Below, in pieces: positions 44,913-53,075 of a stretch of 64,000 nucleotides of DNA. A program made the translations under genes and the position numbers. This DNA comes from Aquificaceae bacterium (GTDB lineage: Bacteria; Aquificota; Aquificia; Aquificales; Aquificaceae). The notes under the pieces were generated by a model. It was given only the letters and a program-made list of their open reading frames with translations, ran no database searches and was not told where the DNA came from. The stretch is from positions 1 to 64,000 of the forward strand of contig JALSHV010000004.1 in the NCBI GenBank assembly GCA_026981975.1, read 5' to 3'. The stretch's first letter is position 1, and every line of letters starts with the position of its first letter.

Positions 44913-46044
44913 GATATTTGCTGTTTACCCAGCCTTCAACGGTAAAACCTTCTCCTTTGAATCTTGCCAATACCCATGTTTCGGGACCTTTCTTAAGAAT
45001 TTCAAGAGGATCTCCCTCTTTGAGAACGTAAACAACAGGAGAATTAGGAGTCGGTGCTTCTCTCATATTTAGCATTTGGACTCTCACAAAAACCTTTTTA
45101 CTCCTTTCAGCTTTCTGGATTACCTTTTTGGGACTGTCAAATATACTTTGCTTATAAAAGAAAACACCGATTCCCGCAAGGGTGATAAGAAATACTGTTA
45201 ACATTATATAAGAAGCGGAAAAGCTTCTCCTTTCTACCCTTAAACCTATACTCTCTGCTGATCTGTCTATATGATGGGGTTTTATTTCCCTACTTCCTTC
45301 CACAAACGCCGCCATAAGTGAGCGTTCCATCAGAATGTTTATAACTCTAGGGATACCTAAGGAGTATCGGTAAAGCTTCTTATAAACCTTAGGATTAATC
45401 CTTAGATTTCCGTAACCCGCTTTTGATATTCTGTATTCTGTATAAGCTCTAGTTTCTTCTTCGGAAAAATTCCTTAGCTTTGTAAAAACCGTTATTCTCT
45501 GTTTGAGCTGTCTTAGAGCTGAGGAGTTGAGTTTCTCTTCAAGTTCCGGTTGTCCTAACAGTATTATTTGTAAAAGCTTAGTGTCCCTCGTTTCAAGATT
45601 TGAAAGAATCCTAAGTTCTTCAAGGGTTTCTATAGGCAGATTTTGAGCCTCATCTATTATTACGAGCACTTTTTCTCCCTTTGAGCGACTTTCAATAAGG
45701 TAATCCCTTAAAAGGGAGAACAGCTTATTTTTAGTTCCTCCTTCTGCTTTTATGTTCAGATCTTCAAGAATAGCCTCAAAGAGTTCTTCAGGAGACAGAT
45801 TGGGGAAGAGAATGTAAGCGTATCTGATGTTCTCGGGTAATTCTTCCACAAACTTTCTGACAGTCAACGTTTTTCCAGTCCCGGGCTCTCCTATCACTAC
45901 AGCAAAACCCTCCTCTGTTTCTAAAAGATATCTAAGAGCGGAAAGCGCTTCCTGATGAGCTTCAGAAAGAAAAAAGTAACTTGAATCGGGTGTTATTTTA
46001 AAAGGATCGTCCTTGAAACCAAAAAATTCTAAATAATCACGCAT
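44899..46044 (-). CDS. MshM/ExeA-like AAA ATPase with SH3b domain
   Basis: 381 residues. Starts YLEFFGFKDDPFKITPD as ExeA and MshM do. Walker A is GEPGTGKT, Walker B VLVIIDEAQNL. One membrane helix lies near 280-297, followed by a periplasmic bacterial SH3-type domain (LNMREAPTPNSPVVYVLKEG) expected to bind peptidoglycan. ExeA opens a path in the wall for secretin assembly, which fits this locus. Monocistronic; convergent with the third pilin. Confidence 0.88.
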   Translation of the reverse strand: MRDYLEFFGFKDDPFKITPDSSYFFLSEAHQEALSALRYLLETEEGFAVVIGEPGTGKTLTVRKFVEELPENIRYAYILFPNLSPEELFEAILEDLNIKAEGGTKNKLFSLLRDYLIESRSKGEKVLVIIDEAQNLPIETLEELRILSNLETRDTKLLQIILLGQPELEEKLNSSALRQLKQRITVFTKLRNFSEEETRAYTEYRISKAGYGNLRINPKVYKKLYRYSLGIPRVINILMERSLMAAFVEGSREIKPHHIDRSAESIGLRVERRSFSASYIMLTVFLITLAGIGVFFYKQSIFDSPKKVIQKAERSKKVFVRVQMLNMREAPTPNSPVVYVLKEGDPLEILKKGPETWVLARFKGEGFTVEGWVNSKYLSSQ

Positions 46045-46054
46045 TTGCAGTCGT

Positions 46055-46060
46055 TATAAT
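46055..46060 (+). promoter_or_regulatory. -10 box of a probably leaderless gene
   Basis: A perfect TATAAT ends 9 bases before the ATG at 46070, and no Shine-Dalgarno sequence intervenes. Transcription should start at or next to the ATG. The -35 region is not convincing. Confidence 0.5.
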
Positions 46061-46069
46061 TTCTATTTT

Positions 46070-46528
46070 ATGGAACGTTTTCCCGATATGAAGGACAGGA
46101 TTGTTCTTTTAGTTGAAGAGTTCTTCAAGCATCTTGAGAAAAGAGAACCCTTTGAAAGGGAACTCATGGAGTTTAAACTTAGACTCAGGGCAAAGTTACT
46201 GGAAACCACAGTTCACTTTTCCTCAGAGGCGTATGCAGTCAACAGAAATCTTAACTATATCCTTGAAGCTCTTGAAGAAAAGCTTGAAGAGGAAATAAAC
46301 AACATAAACTACGATTCTGAAATTCATCTAACAAAAGCTATTAAAACCTTTGAAGTGTTAAACGAAGTTCTAAAGGAGTTCATGTATGAAAACCTGATAC
46401 AGGATAAAAGACGCCTTTCTTCAGTTGCGGGTTTTACAGGAAAAACAGTAGAAACTCTCAAAGGAGAATACAGGAAGCGTTTCGGCGGAGTTTTGAATGA
46501 TTTGCGCAAAAAATTGGGTTTAAGTTAA
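46070..46528 (+). CDS. hypothetical helical protein
   Basis: 152 residues, not recognised. Predicted all-helical, highly charged, without cysteines, signal peptide or membrane segments. The segment VAGFTGKTVETLKGEYRKRF near the end is its most distinctive part. It lies between the MshM-like gene and a small membrane protein and probably has its own leaderless mRNA. Confidence 0.7.
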   Translation: MERFPDMKDRIVLLVEEFFKHLEKREPFERELMEFKLRLRAKLLETTVHFSSEAYAVNRNLNYILEALEEKLEEEINNINYDSEIHLTKAIKTFEVLNEVLKEFMYENLIQDKRRLSSVAGFTGKTVETLKGEYRKRFGGVLNDLRKKLGLS

Positions 46529-46538
46529 AGATATTGCG

Positions 46539-46567
46539 TTGCACAAAAAATCCCTTTTTAGTAGAAT
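46539..46567 (+). promoter_or_regulatory. promoter of the CopD-like gene
   Basis: TTGCAC (46539-46544), a 17-base spacer and TAGAAT (46562-46567) form a good promoter. The ATG at 46576 is 8 bases after the -10 box, so the mRNA should be leaderless. Confidence 0.6.
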
Positions 46568-46575
46568 GTTAGCAA

Positions 46576-47004
46576 ATGTTTACTATAGAAATCTTCCTTT
46601 GGCTTCATGTCGTTTTGGCTTCCTTTTGGGTAGGAGGTATGATTTTCTTATCCTTGGTGGTTGTTCCTTATATAAGGAACAAACCCTTCAGAAGGGAAGC
46701 TTACGAAGAAGTAGGAAAAAGGTTCAGCCTATACGGCACAATAATTACTTTGGCACTTCTTTTCCTAACAGGAATGGTAATCGCTCATCTGATTCACGGT
46801 GGTTTAACAACCAGAACCCTTAAAGAAAAGTTATTCTTGTTTTTTATAATTCTTGTAATTTCCCTAACCCACGATCTATGGGCTGGGAAAAAGGCTTTTT
46901 ACTCGGAAAAGCACAGAAAGATAGCTAAGTGGCTGGGGATTTTAAATCTACTTTTGGGACTTCTTATGGTCTACATGGGAGTCAGGATAAGAATGGGACT
47001 GTAA
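46576..47004 (+). CDS. CopD-like four-helix membrane protein
   Basis: 142 residues with four membrane helices. The first contains WLHVVLASFWVGGMIF, the signature of the CopD / DUF2269-like superfamily, and further histidines follow in HLIHGG and LTHDLWAGKK. Such proteins may bind copper or haem, but no function is proven. It is followed after 2 bases by the glycosyltransferase gene. Confidence 0.75.
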   Translation: MFTIEIFLWLHVVLASFWVGGMIFLSLVVVPYIRNKPFRREAYEEVGKRFSLYGTIITLALLFLTGMVIAHLIHGGLTTRTLKEKLFLFFIILVISLTHDLWAGKKAFYSEKHRKIAKWLGILNLLLGLLMVYMGVRIRMGL

Positions 47005-47006
47005 GG

Positions 47007-47819
47007 GTGAAGGCTCTTCTTTACAGAAGGGGAGCATTGGGAGATACTCTTTTAACGTTTCCTCTACTTGAGATTATGAAAAGACAAGGATATACCACAG
47101 TAGCGGTAGGCAATACAGATTACTTCAAAATAGCACAGCAAGCTGGTTGGGCTGATAAAGTTTTTACAAACATACCTGAAGAACCTTTTGATCTAAAAAT
47201 CGTAATATCTTCAGAGAGTAATATAAAACCGTTTCCCTCGGAGAGGATTTGGATAGTTGATTACTATTTGAGGAAAACAGGATTTGAAGGTTTTCCCTTT
47301 TCAAGGGAACTCCCACTAACTTACAAAGACTCTCCTTTGGTGAACAAGATAGTTTTACACCCTTCAAGTGGTTCAACTAAGAAGAATCCACCGTTAGAAG
47401 TTTTTCTTGAAATAGAGTCTTATCTAAAAATTAAAGGATACGATGTAATTTACTTTATAGGTGAAGCAGATTCTTGGCTTAAAAGTAAAGTGAGCGAATT
47501 TTACGAATGCTTTGATCCCTGTAGTATAGCTAAGGCTTTGAAGGGTTCTTTGCTTTTTATCGGATTAGACAGCGGTATATCTCATTTAGCCGCCTACGTA
47601 GGAATACCTACTGTGGTAATATACGGACCTTCTGATCCACTGATTTGGAAACCTATAGGGAGGAAAGTCTATCAAATTACCCCTCCCTTGCAGTGCGCTC
47701 CTTGCTTTCCAAAGGTATGTGATGAACGTAGGTGTTTTGATGTTTTTTTAATCTTTAAGCACCTTTTTCCACTCCTTGATCATATCCTCATCAATATCAA
47801 CAAGGATTACCTTTCTTAA
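47007..47819 (+). CDS. glycosyltransferase family 9 (heptosyltransferase-like)
   Basis: 270 residues from the GTG at 47007, giving VKALLYRRGALGDTLLTFPL, the family's N-terminal R-x-G-x-G-D-x-L motif. The nucleotide-sugar site appears as FIGLDSGISHLAAYVGIPTV and YGPSDP. Family members add heptose or another sugar to the LPS core. It is shorter than WaaC/WaaF. CxxC-like cysteines in CAPCFP are common near the end of this family. Its last 72 bases overlap the convergent macrodomain gene. Confidence 0.85.
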   Translation: MKALLYRRGALGDTLLTFPLLEIMKRQGYTTVAVGNTDYFKIAQQAGWADKVFTNIPEEPFDLKIVISSESNIKPFPSERIWIVDYYLRKTGFEGFPFSRELPLTYKDSPLVNKIVLHPSSGSTKKNPPLEVFLEIESYLKIKGYDVIYFIGEADSWLKSKVSEFYECFDPCSIAKALKGSLLFIGLDSGISHLAAYVGIPTVVIYGPSDPLIWKPIGRKVYQITPPLQCAPCFPKVCDERRCFDVFLIFKHLFPLLDHILININKDYLS

Positions 47820-48242
47820 GCTGGTGCTTTTGAAATTATTGATTTCTTCTATCATAGCAAAAGCAGCTGTTTCCTTAGGAAGTCCTCCCACTCCTGTTCC
47901 CATACCGGGAAAAGCTATAACTTGAAAACCCTTTTCGTCCGCAAGTTTTAGAGCTGCTCTAACCGCTTTTCTAATTTTATCTTCTGTTGTTCGCATTGCC
48001 GGTTCTTCCATTGTGGGAGAGTGAATAACTCCTTTAAACTTGAGTTTTCCCGCTGTGGTAAGCACAGCATTTCCTATTGGAATGGGAGCTTTTGCTATTG
48101 CTTCCCTTTCTATTTCTTTCCCTCCATAGTTTTTAATTACTGCAGCAACTCCTCCTCCCATGTAGCCTCTACTGTTGGCGGGATTTACGATAACTTCCGC
48201 ATTTACCTCTAACAAGCTTCCTTTTAGGATTTCTATTCTCAT
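47748..48242 (-). CDS. macrodomain protein
   Basis: 164-residue macrodomain: N-terminal strand EILKGSLLEVNAEVIVNPAN, the GGGVAAVI loop, and the second binding loop FPGMGTGVGGLPKE. It should bind ADP-ribose and may remove it from proteins or O-acetyl-ADP-ribose. No signal peptide. It overlaps the preceding 71-residue gene by 4 bases, and its 3' end lies inside the convergent glycosyltransferase gene. Confidence 0.9.
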   Translation of the reverse strand: MRIEILKGSLLEVNAEVIVNPANSRGYMGGGVAAVIKNYGGKEIEREAIAKAPIPIGNAVLTTAGKLKFKGVIHSPTMEEPAMRTTEDKIRKAVRAALKLADEKGFQVIAFPGMGTGVGGLPKETAAFAMIEEINNFKSTSLRKVILVDIDEDMIKEWKKVLKD

Positions 48243-48454
48243 AGGTATATTGGAGCTGTTATTTCTCCTAGATCTGTTTGAAGCCTTGTTAGTATAGCTT
48301 TTCCTCTGAGTGAATCCGTAGGTATTTCTATCTGCTCTCCGCTTTCCTTGGTTATTTTAATCAATTCCTTATCAACAGTTATTTCTTTTACAGGTTTCCC
48401 TGTATTGGAATCCAAAATAACCTTTGCTTTTATTTCCTCCGAACTTAACTTCAT
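48239..48454 (-). CDS. small hypothetical protein
   Basis: 71 residues, not recognised. It appears beta-rich (VILDSNTGKPVKEITVD), with no cysteines or signal peptide. The stop overlaps the macrodomain start (ATGA), so the two are translated together and may share a task. A GGAGG-like site precedes its ATG. Divergent from guaA with 20 bases between starts. Confidence 0.65.
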   Translation of the reverse strand: MKLSSEEIKAKVILDSNTGKPVKEITVDKELIKITKESGEQIEIPTDSLRGKAILTRLQTDLGEITAPIYL

Positions 48455-48474
48455 CTTCCTTATTATATTATTTT

Positions 48475-50007
48475 ATGGAAAGAAAGGCAGTTTTTATATT
48501 GAATTTTGGGTCGCAATACGTTCAGCTAATAGCCAGACGTATCCGTGAGCTAGGCGTTTACAGTGAAATAGTTGATTGGAACATACCCGCACGGGAACTT
48601 GAAAAAAGAAATCCGGTTGGAATAATTCTATCAGGCGGGCCTGCATCGGTTTACGATCCCTTAGCACCGCTTCCTGATGAAAGTATATACAAACTCGGTG
48701 TGCCTGTATTAGGTATATGTTATGGACTTCAGCTTATTGCGTATCAGTTAGGAGGTAGGGTTGGAAAATCAAGTCAACAAGAATACGGAAGAGCAACTCT
48801 TAGAATTCTCAAGAAAGACCTTTTATTTGAAGGAATTCCCGAAGAATTTGAGGTTTGGATGAGTCACGCTGATAAGGTGGTAGAACTTCCAAAAGACTTT
48901 GAACCTCTTGCTTTATCCGATAACTCTCCCTATGCTGTGGTGGCTAACTCCAAAAGAACAATTTACGGTTTACAGTTTCACCCAGAGGTTGTTCATACCT
49001 TTTACGGCAAACAAATCCTTTCCAATTTTCTCTACAAAATATGTAAAGCGAAAAAAAATTGGAAGATGACGGATATAGTGAAAGAGAAAACTGAAGAAAT
49101 CAGAAAAAGGGTAGGTAATTCAAAGGTAATAGCAGCTCTTTCGGGAGGAGTAGATTCAACTGTTGCTTCTCTTCTTACTTATCGTGCTATTGGTAACAAA
49201 TTACACTGCTTTTTTGTGGATCATGGACTGCTCAGATACGGAGAGAGAGAAGAGGTTGAGACTAACCTAAAAGCTCTTGGACTTCCTTTAAAGATCATAG
49301 ACGCTTCTTCTCTATTTCTTGAAAGACTTAAAGGAATAGAAGATCCCGAAGAAAAAAGACGTATAATCGGGAATACCTTCATAGAAGTTCTTGAAAAGGA
49401 AGCTTTGAAGGTAAAAGATGCTCGTTATCTTCTCCAAGGAACCCTTTATCCAGACGTGGTAGAGAGTGCGGGAATTAAAGGATCTGCCAAGATAAAAACC
49501 CACCACAACGTGGGAGGGCTTCCAGAAAAGATGAATCTCAAATTATTGGAGCCTTTTAGAGAACTCTTTAAGGACGAGGTAAGGGAGATCGGAAGAATTT
49601 TAGGAGTTCCAGAGGAAATCTTAAACAGACACCCATTTCCCGGTCCCGGACTTGCCATAAGAATAATAGGAGAAGTAACGGAAGAAGATCTCAACATACT
49701 TCGCAGGGCGGATAGAATTTTCATAGAAGAGCTGAAAAGAGAAGGATTCTACAATAATATATGGCAGGCTTTTGCTGTGCTATTACCCATAAGATCTGTA
49801 GGAATAAAGGGAGATGTTAGAACATACGATAAGGTAATAGCTTTAAGAGCTGTTGAAAGCACAGATGGAATGACGGCGGACTGGTTTAGATTCCCTTCCC
49901 ATTTCCTTGACAGGGTTGCCAGAAGGATAGTAAATGAAGTAAGAGGAGTAGGTAGAGTTGTCTACGATATATCTTCAAAACCTCCTTCTACTATTGAATG
50001 GGAATAG
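48475..50007 (+). CDS. guaA: GMP synthase (glutamine-hydrolysing)
   Basis: Makes GMP from XMP. The N-terminal glutaminase has C82 in LGICYGLQL and the histidine and glutamate in FHPEVVHT. The ATP-pyrophosphatase has ALSGGVDSTV, and the dimerisation domain ends PPSTIEWE, the normal C-terminus. I start at ATG 48475 (510 residues); the upstream 17 codons that remain open are not part of the family. The start has no Shine-Dalgarno sequence and TATATT ends 5 bases before it. Confidence 0.97.
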   Translation: MERKAVFILNFGSQYVQLIARRIRELGVYSEIVDWNIPARELEKRNPVGIILSGGPASVYDPLAPLPDESIYKLGVPVLGICYGLQLIAYQLGGRVGKSSQQEYGRATLRILKKDLLFEGIPEEFEVWMSHADKVVELPKDFEPLALSDNSPYAVVANSKRTIYGLQFHPEVVHTFYGKQILSNFLYKICKAKKNWKMTDIVKEKTEEIRKRVGNSKVIAALSGGVDSTVASLLTYRAIGNKLHCFFVDHGLLRYGEREEVETNLKALGLPLKIIDASSLFLERLKGIEDPEEKRRIIGNTFIEVLEKEALKVKDARYLLQGTLYPDVVESAGIKGSAKIKTHHNVGGLPEKMNLKLLEPFRELFKDEVREIGRILGVPEEILNRHPFPGPGLAIRIIGEVTEEDLNILRRADRIFIEELKREGFYNNIWQAFAVLLPIRSVGIKGDVRTYDKVIALRAVESTDGMTADWFRFPSHFLDRVARRIVNEVRGVGRVVYDISSKPPSTIEWE

Positions 50008-50580
50008 TCAACGTGGCGGACACTTGGGGGATCTGGGTCTGTCTTTAAACTTCAAATCCCACTCTATAGCTTCCTTAATTGCTTCGTCCTTTTCCTCTTC
50101 TGTGAGTTCTAACTTATATCTTAGAACTGTTCCTTGAACGAGAATCCAAGGATCTTCTCCTATTGTATCTACGTTTAAATTGTATATGGCGGGCCAGTAA
50201 AGGGAATTGTTGTAAACACGTGAGGATATGTCCCAAAGAGTATCACACCAACCCACCTTGACAGTGCCGTATTCTGGAACTTCCTCAACAACTTCTTCTT
50301 CCTCTTCCTCTTGAGGTGGTGGAGGCGGCGGTGTATGAGCAACTTTGTCTTCAATATGCTTACTTAATTTTTCCGCTGCTGATTCAAGTATATTCTTAGC
50401 TTCACCTAAGATATTCTTAGCTTCTTTAAGATTTTCCTTAGCTTGAGCTATATTTTCCTTAGGAGATTCAGCTTCCTTCTCAACTTCTTCAAGAGCCGAT
50501 TTAGTAGCGCAAGATTGATTAACTATAAAAGCTGCGGATATTCCAATAACAGGAAGGAGAGCTATCAGTTCTCTTCTCAT
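50008..50580 (-). CDS. LysM-like lipoprotein
   Basis: 190 residues. The signal peptide ends VNQSC, so the product is probably a lipoprotein. A coiled coil with repeated KENLKEAKNILGEAKN units follows, then a proline run and a glutamate run, and a C-terminal LysM-like domain (VKVGWCDTLWDISSRVYNN, then YWPAIYNLN) expected to bind peptidoglycan. The signal peptide closely resembles that of the next lipoprotein upstream, 15 bases away, so the two are co-expressed and perhaps related. Confidence 0.82.
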   Translation of the reverse strand: MRRELIALLPVIGISAAFIVNQSCATKSALEEVEKEAESPKENIAQAKENLKEAKNILGEAKNILESAAEKLSKHIEDKVAHTPPPPPPQEEEEEEVVEEVPEYGTVKVGWCDTLWDISSRVYNNSLYWPAIYNLNVDTIGEDPWILVQGTVLRYKLELTEEEKDEAIKEAIEWDLKFKDRPRSPKCPPR

Positions 50581-50595
50581 ATCTTTCCCTCCTGA

Positions 50596-50853
50596 TCACT
50601 GAGCGCCGGGGTGAAGGCTTGTATCACTTATATGCTCATCTATCTTTCTGTTAATCTCCTCAGCCAGAGCTTTTATCTCCTGAGCCTCCTTTTTCACTTC
50701 TTCTGTTTCTTTTTTCACCTCTTCTGTTTCCTTTTTTAGAGCTTCTATTTCTTTTTTTAGAGCTTCCACTTCCGATTTTTGAGCGCAGGATTGAGATAAC
50801 AAACCAAAAGCTACTATACCTGTTATGGGAATAAGGGAAAGAATCTTCTTCAT
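50596..50853 (-). CDS. Lpp-like coiled-coil lipoprotein
   Basis: 85 residues. Signal peptide ending LLSQSC, then an almost uninterrupted coiled coil with near repeats ([20 protein letters not shown]). It resembles the small Lpp-type lipoproteins, but the end ([12 protein letters not shown]) lacks the terminal lysine by which Lpp binds peptidoglycan. It may trimerise and pair with the LysM-like lipoprotein. A GAGGAGGGA ribosome-binding site precedes the ATG. Confidence 0.75.
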   Translation of the reverse strand: MKKILSLIPITGIVAFGLLSQSCAQKSEVEALKKEIEALKKETEEVKKETEEVKKEAQEIKALAEEINRKIDEHISDTSLHPGAQ

Positions 50854-50888
50854 ATCTGTTCCCTCCTCAGCTTAATTGTATCGTTTAC

Positions 50889-50894
50889 TATAAT
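50889..50894 (+). promoter_or_regulatory. -10 box of carB, probably leaderless
   Basis: TATAAT ends 10 bases before the ATG at 50905, and no Shine-Dalgarno sequence lies between. The -35 region is unclear. Confidence 0.45.
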
Positions 50895-50904
50895 ATCATT
50901 TTTA

Positions 50905-52575
50905 ATGCCGAAAAGAAAAGATTTAAAAAAGATACTGATTATCGGTTCAGGACCTATAGTAATAGGACAGGCAGCTGAATTTGATTACTCTGGCACACAA
51001 GCTTGTAAAGCTCTAAAGCAGGAAGGTTATGAGGTTGTCCTTGTTAATTCAAATCCTGCTACCATAATGACAGATCCAGAGATAGCTGACAGGACTTATA
51101 TAGAACCTTTATCTCTTGAAGTATTGGAAGAAATCATAAAGACTGAAAGACCCGACGCTCTGTTACCCACTTTGGGCGGGCAAACCGCTTTAAATCTATC
51201 CGTTAAACTTTACGAAGAAGGAATCCTTAAACATTACGGTGTTGAGATGATAGGGGCAAACTACGAAGCCATCAGAAAGGGAGAAGACAGACAACTTTTC
51301 AGGAAAGCTATGGAAAATATAGGATTGAAAGTTCCTGAAAGTGCCGTTGTATCTTCTGAAGAAGAAGGACTTTCAGTTATTGGAGATATAGGCTTTCCTG
51401 TAATACTAAGACCTGCCTTTACATTAGGAGGCACAGGAGGCTCTATAGCTTACAATATAGAAGAGTTTAGAGAAAAGCTCAAAATAGCTCTTGAAACTTC
51501 TCCCATACGTCAAGTTCTCTTAGATAAGTCCCTTATAGGTTGGAAAGAATTTGAGTTTGAGGTTATCAGAGATAAAGCGGATAATGTAATAATCATCTGT
51601 TCTATAGAAAACTTTGATCCAATGGGAGTGCATACAGGAGACTCTATAACTGTTGCTCCCGCTCAAACTTTAACTGACAAGGAATATCAAATATTAAGAT
51701 CCGCGTCTATAGCAGTTATAAGGGAAGTAGGTGTGGATACTGGAGGCTCTAATATTCAGTTCGCGGTAAATCCTGAAAACGGTGACTTTTACGTTATAGA
51801 GATGAATCCACGGGTTTCACGCTCTTCCGCTCTTGCTTCCAAGGCTACGGGATTTCCCATAGCAAAAGTAGCGGCGAAACTTGCGGTGGGTTATACTCTT
51901 GACGAACTTAAGAACGACATAACGCGTTTTACACCCGCTTCCTTTGAACCTTCAATAGATTACGTAGTTGTTAAAATTCCACGATTTGATTTCAAAAAAT
52001 TTCCAAGAGTTGACAAAACGCTAACAACAATGATGAAATCCGTAGGGGAGGTTATGGCAATAGGTAGAACCTTTAAAGAAGCACTTCTCAAAGCTGTAAG
52101 AAGTTTGGAACTTGACAGATACGGACTTGCTTTTCCACGAATAGAGGTTGACAATCAGGATCTTATTAAAGGTTTAAGAATTCCTAACGAAAACAGACTG
52201 TGGTATATAGCTGAGGCTTTCAGAAGGGGATTTACCTTAGAAGAGATCAGCGAATATACTGCAATAGATCCGTGGTTTCTCTTCAATATAAGGGAAATAG
52301 TCTCCTTTGAGGAAGAACTACGTCAAGGGAAACTGAGTAAAGATCTATTGATAAAAGCTAAGATGTTAGGATATGCGGATAGGGAAATAGCTCAGATTAC
52401 CGGATTTACGGAGAAGGAAATAAGGAATAAAAGAAAAGACTTCGGTATAAAACCTGTCTTTAAGGGAGTGGATACCTGCGCGGGAGAGTTTGTTGCCTAT
52501 ACTCCTTATTATTATTCTTCTTACGAAATGCCCTTTTTTGAGCTGAACGGGAAAGTCTGTTATGATGAGGATTGA
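50905..52575 (+). CDS. carB: carbamoyl-phosphate synthase large subunit, N-terminal half
   Basis: 556 residues corresponding to the first half of the normal about 1070-residue CarB: carboxyphosphate domain ([53 protein letters not shown]) plus the oligomerisation domain, ending just after the VDTCAGEF...TPYYYSSYE segment. The C-terminal carbamate-kinase half is not in the window; rimM follows on the other strand. The clean stop at a domain border and intact motifs point to a split gene, as known for Aquifex, not to a pseudogene. Supplies carbamoyl phosphate for pyrimidines and arginine. Confidence 0.95.
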   Translation: MPKRKDLKKILIIGSGPIVIGQAAEFDYSGTQACKALKQEGYEVVLVNSNPATIMTDPEIADRTYIEPLSLEVLEEIIKTERPDALLPTLGGQTALNLSVKLYEEGILKHYGVEMIGANYEAIRKGEDRQLFRKAMENIGLKVPESAVVSSEEEGLSVIGDIGFPVILRPAFTLGGTGGSIAYNIEEFREKLKIALETSPIRQVLLDKSLIGWKEFEFEVIRDKADNVIIICSIENFDPMGVHTGDSITVAPAQTLTDKEYQILRSASIAVIREVGVDTGGSNIQFAVNPENGDFYVIEMNPRVSRSSALASKATGFPIAKVAAKLAVGYTLDELKNDITRFTPASFEPSIDYVVVKIPRFDFKKFPRVDKTLTTMMKSVGEVMAIGRTFKEALLKAVRSLELDRYGLAFPRIEVDNQDLIKGLRIPNENRLWYIAEAFRRGFTLEEISEYTAIDPWFLFNIREIVSFEEELRQGKLSKDLLIKAKMLGYADREIAQITGFTEKEIRNKRKDFGIKPVFKGVDTCAGEFVAYTPYYYSSYEMPFFELNGKVCYDED

Positions 52576-52576
52576 A

Positions 52577-53071
52577 TTAATGAAGAATCAAATCTTCTTT
52601 TACCTTTAGAGTGCGGGTTTCAGTATCCACTTCAAAAACTATTTCCTTAACAAAGGGTATCATTATGTTTTCCTTTTCAAGAATTAACATATCGTAAACA
52701 CCAATACTTTCTATTCTTTTAACCTTTCCTAAGTATTTCCCTTTATCGGTTAAAACCTTCATACCTACAATTTGATAAACGTAAAACTCTTCCTTCCCTA
52801 AGGGAGGTAGTTCTTCCCGTGGAAGGAAAAGAGTCGCGCCGCTGAAGCGCTTTGCCGATTCAGGATCTTTTAAATTTCTGAACTTGATCAAAAAAAGTCT
52901 TCCTTTTTTTTCTACCTTTTCAACTTCAAAGGGAATAAAAGATCCTCCTTTTCTTTTAAGGAAAAATCTTCTTGCTTTTAAAAGCACTTCTTCAGGAGCT
53001 AAGGGAATTACCTTGAGCTTTCCTTCTGTTCCAAAAGGTTTTGAGATTTTCCCTACAGCAACGTATTCCAT
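52577..53071 (-). CDS. rimM: ribosome maturation factor RimM
   Basis: 164 residues with an N-terminal beta-barrel (VGKISKPFGTEGKLKVIPL) and a C-terminal PRC-type domain (EFYVYQIVGMKVLTDKGKYL, then VYDMLIL). It helps late 30S assembly by binding S19. It follows serA on the same strand by 4 bases and ends 1 base from the convergent carB. The usual neighbours rpsP and trmD are absent. Confidence 0.94.
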   Translation of the reverse strand: MEYVAVGKISKPFGTEGKLKVIPLAPEEVLLKARRFFLKRKGGSFIPFEVEKVEKKGRLFLIKFRNLKDPESAKRFSGATLFLPREELPPLGKEEFYVYQIVGMKVLTDKGKYLGKVKRIESIGVYDMLILEKENIMIPFVKEIVFEVDTETRTLKVKEDLILH

Positions 53072-53075
53072 GAAT

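Noticed and set aside
50270-50335. Proline and glutamate runs in the LysM-like lipoprotein as a frameshift hotspot
   Set aside because: The codons vary and the reading frame is intact through the LysM-like domain; it is a spacer.
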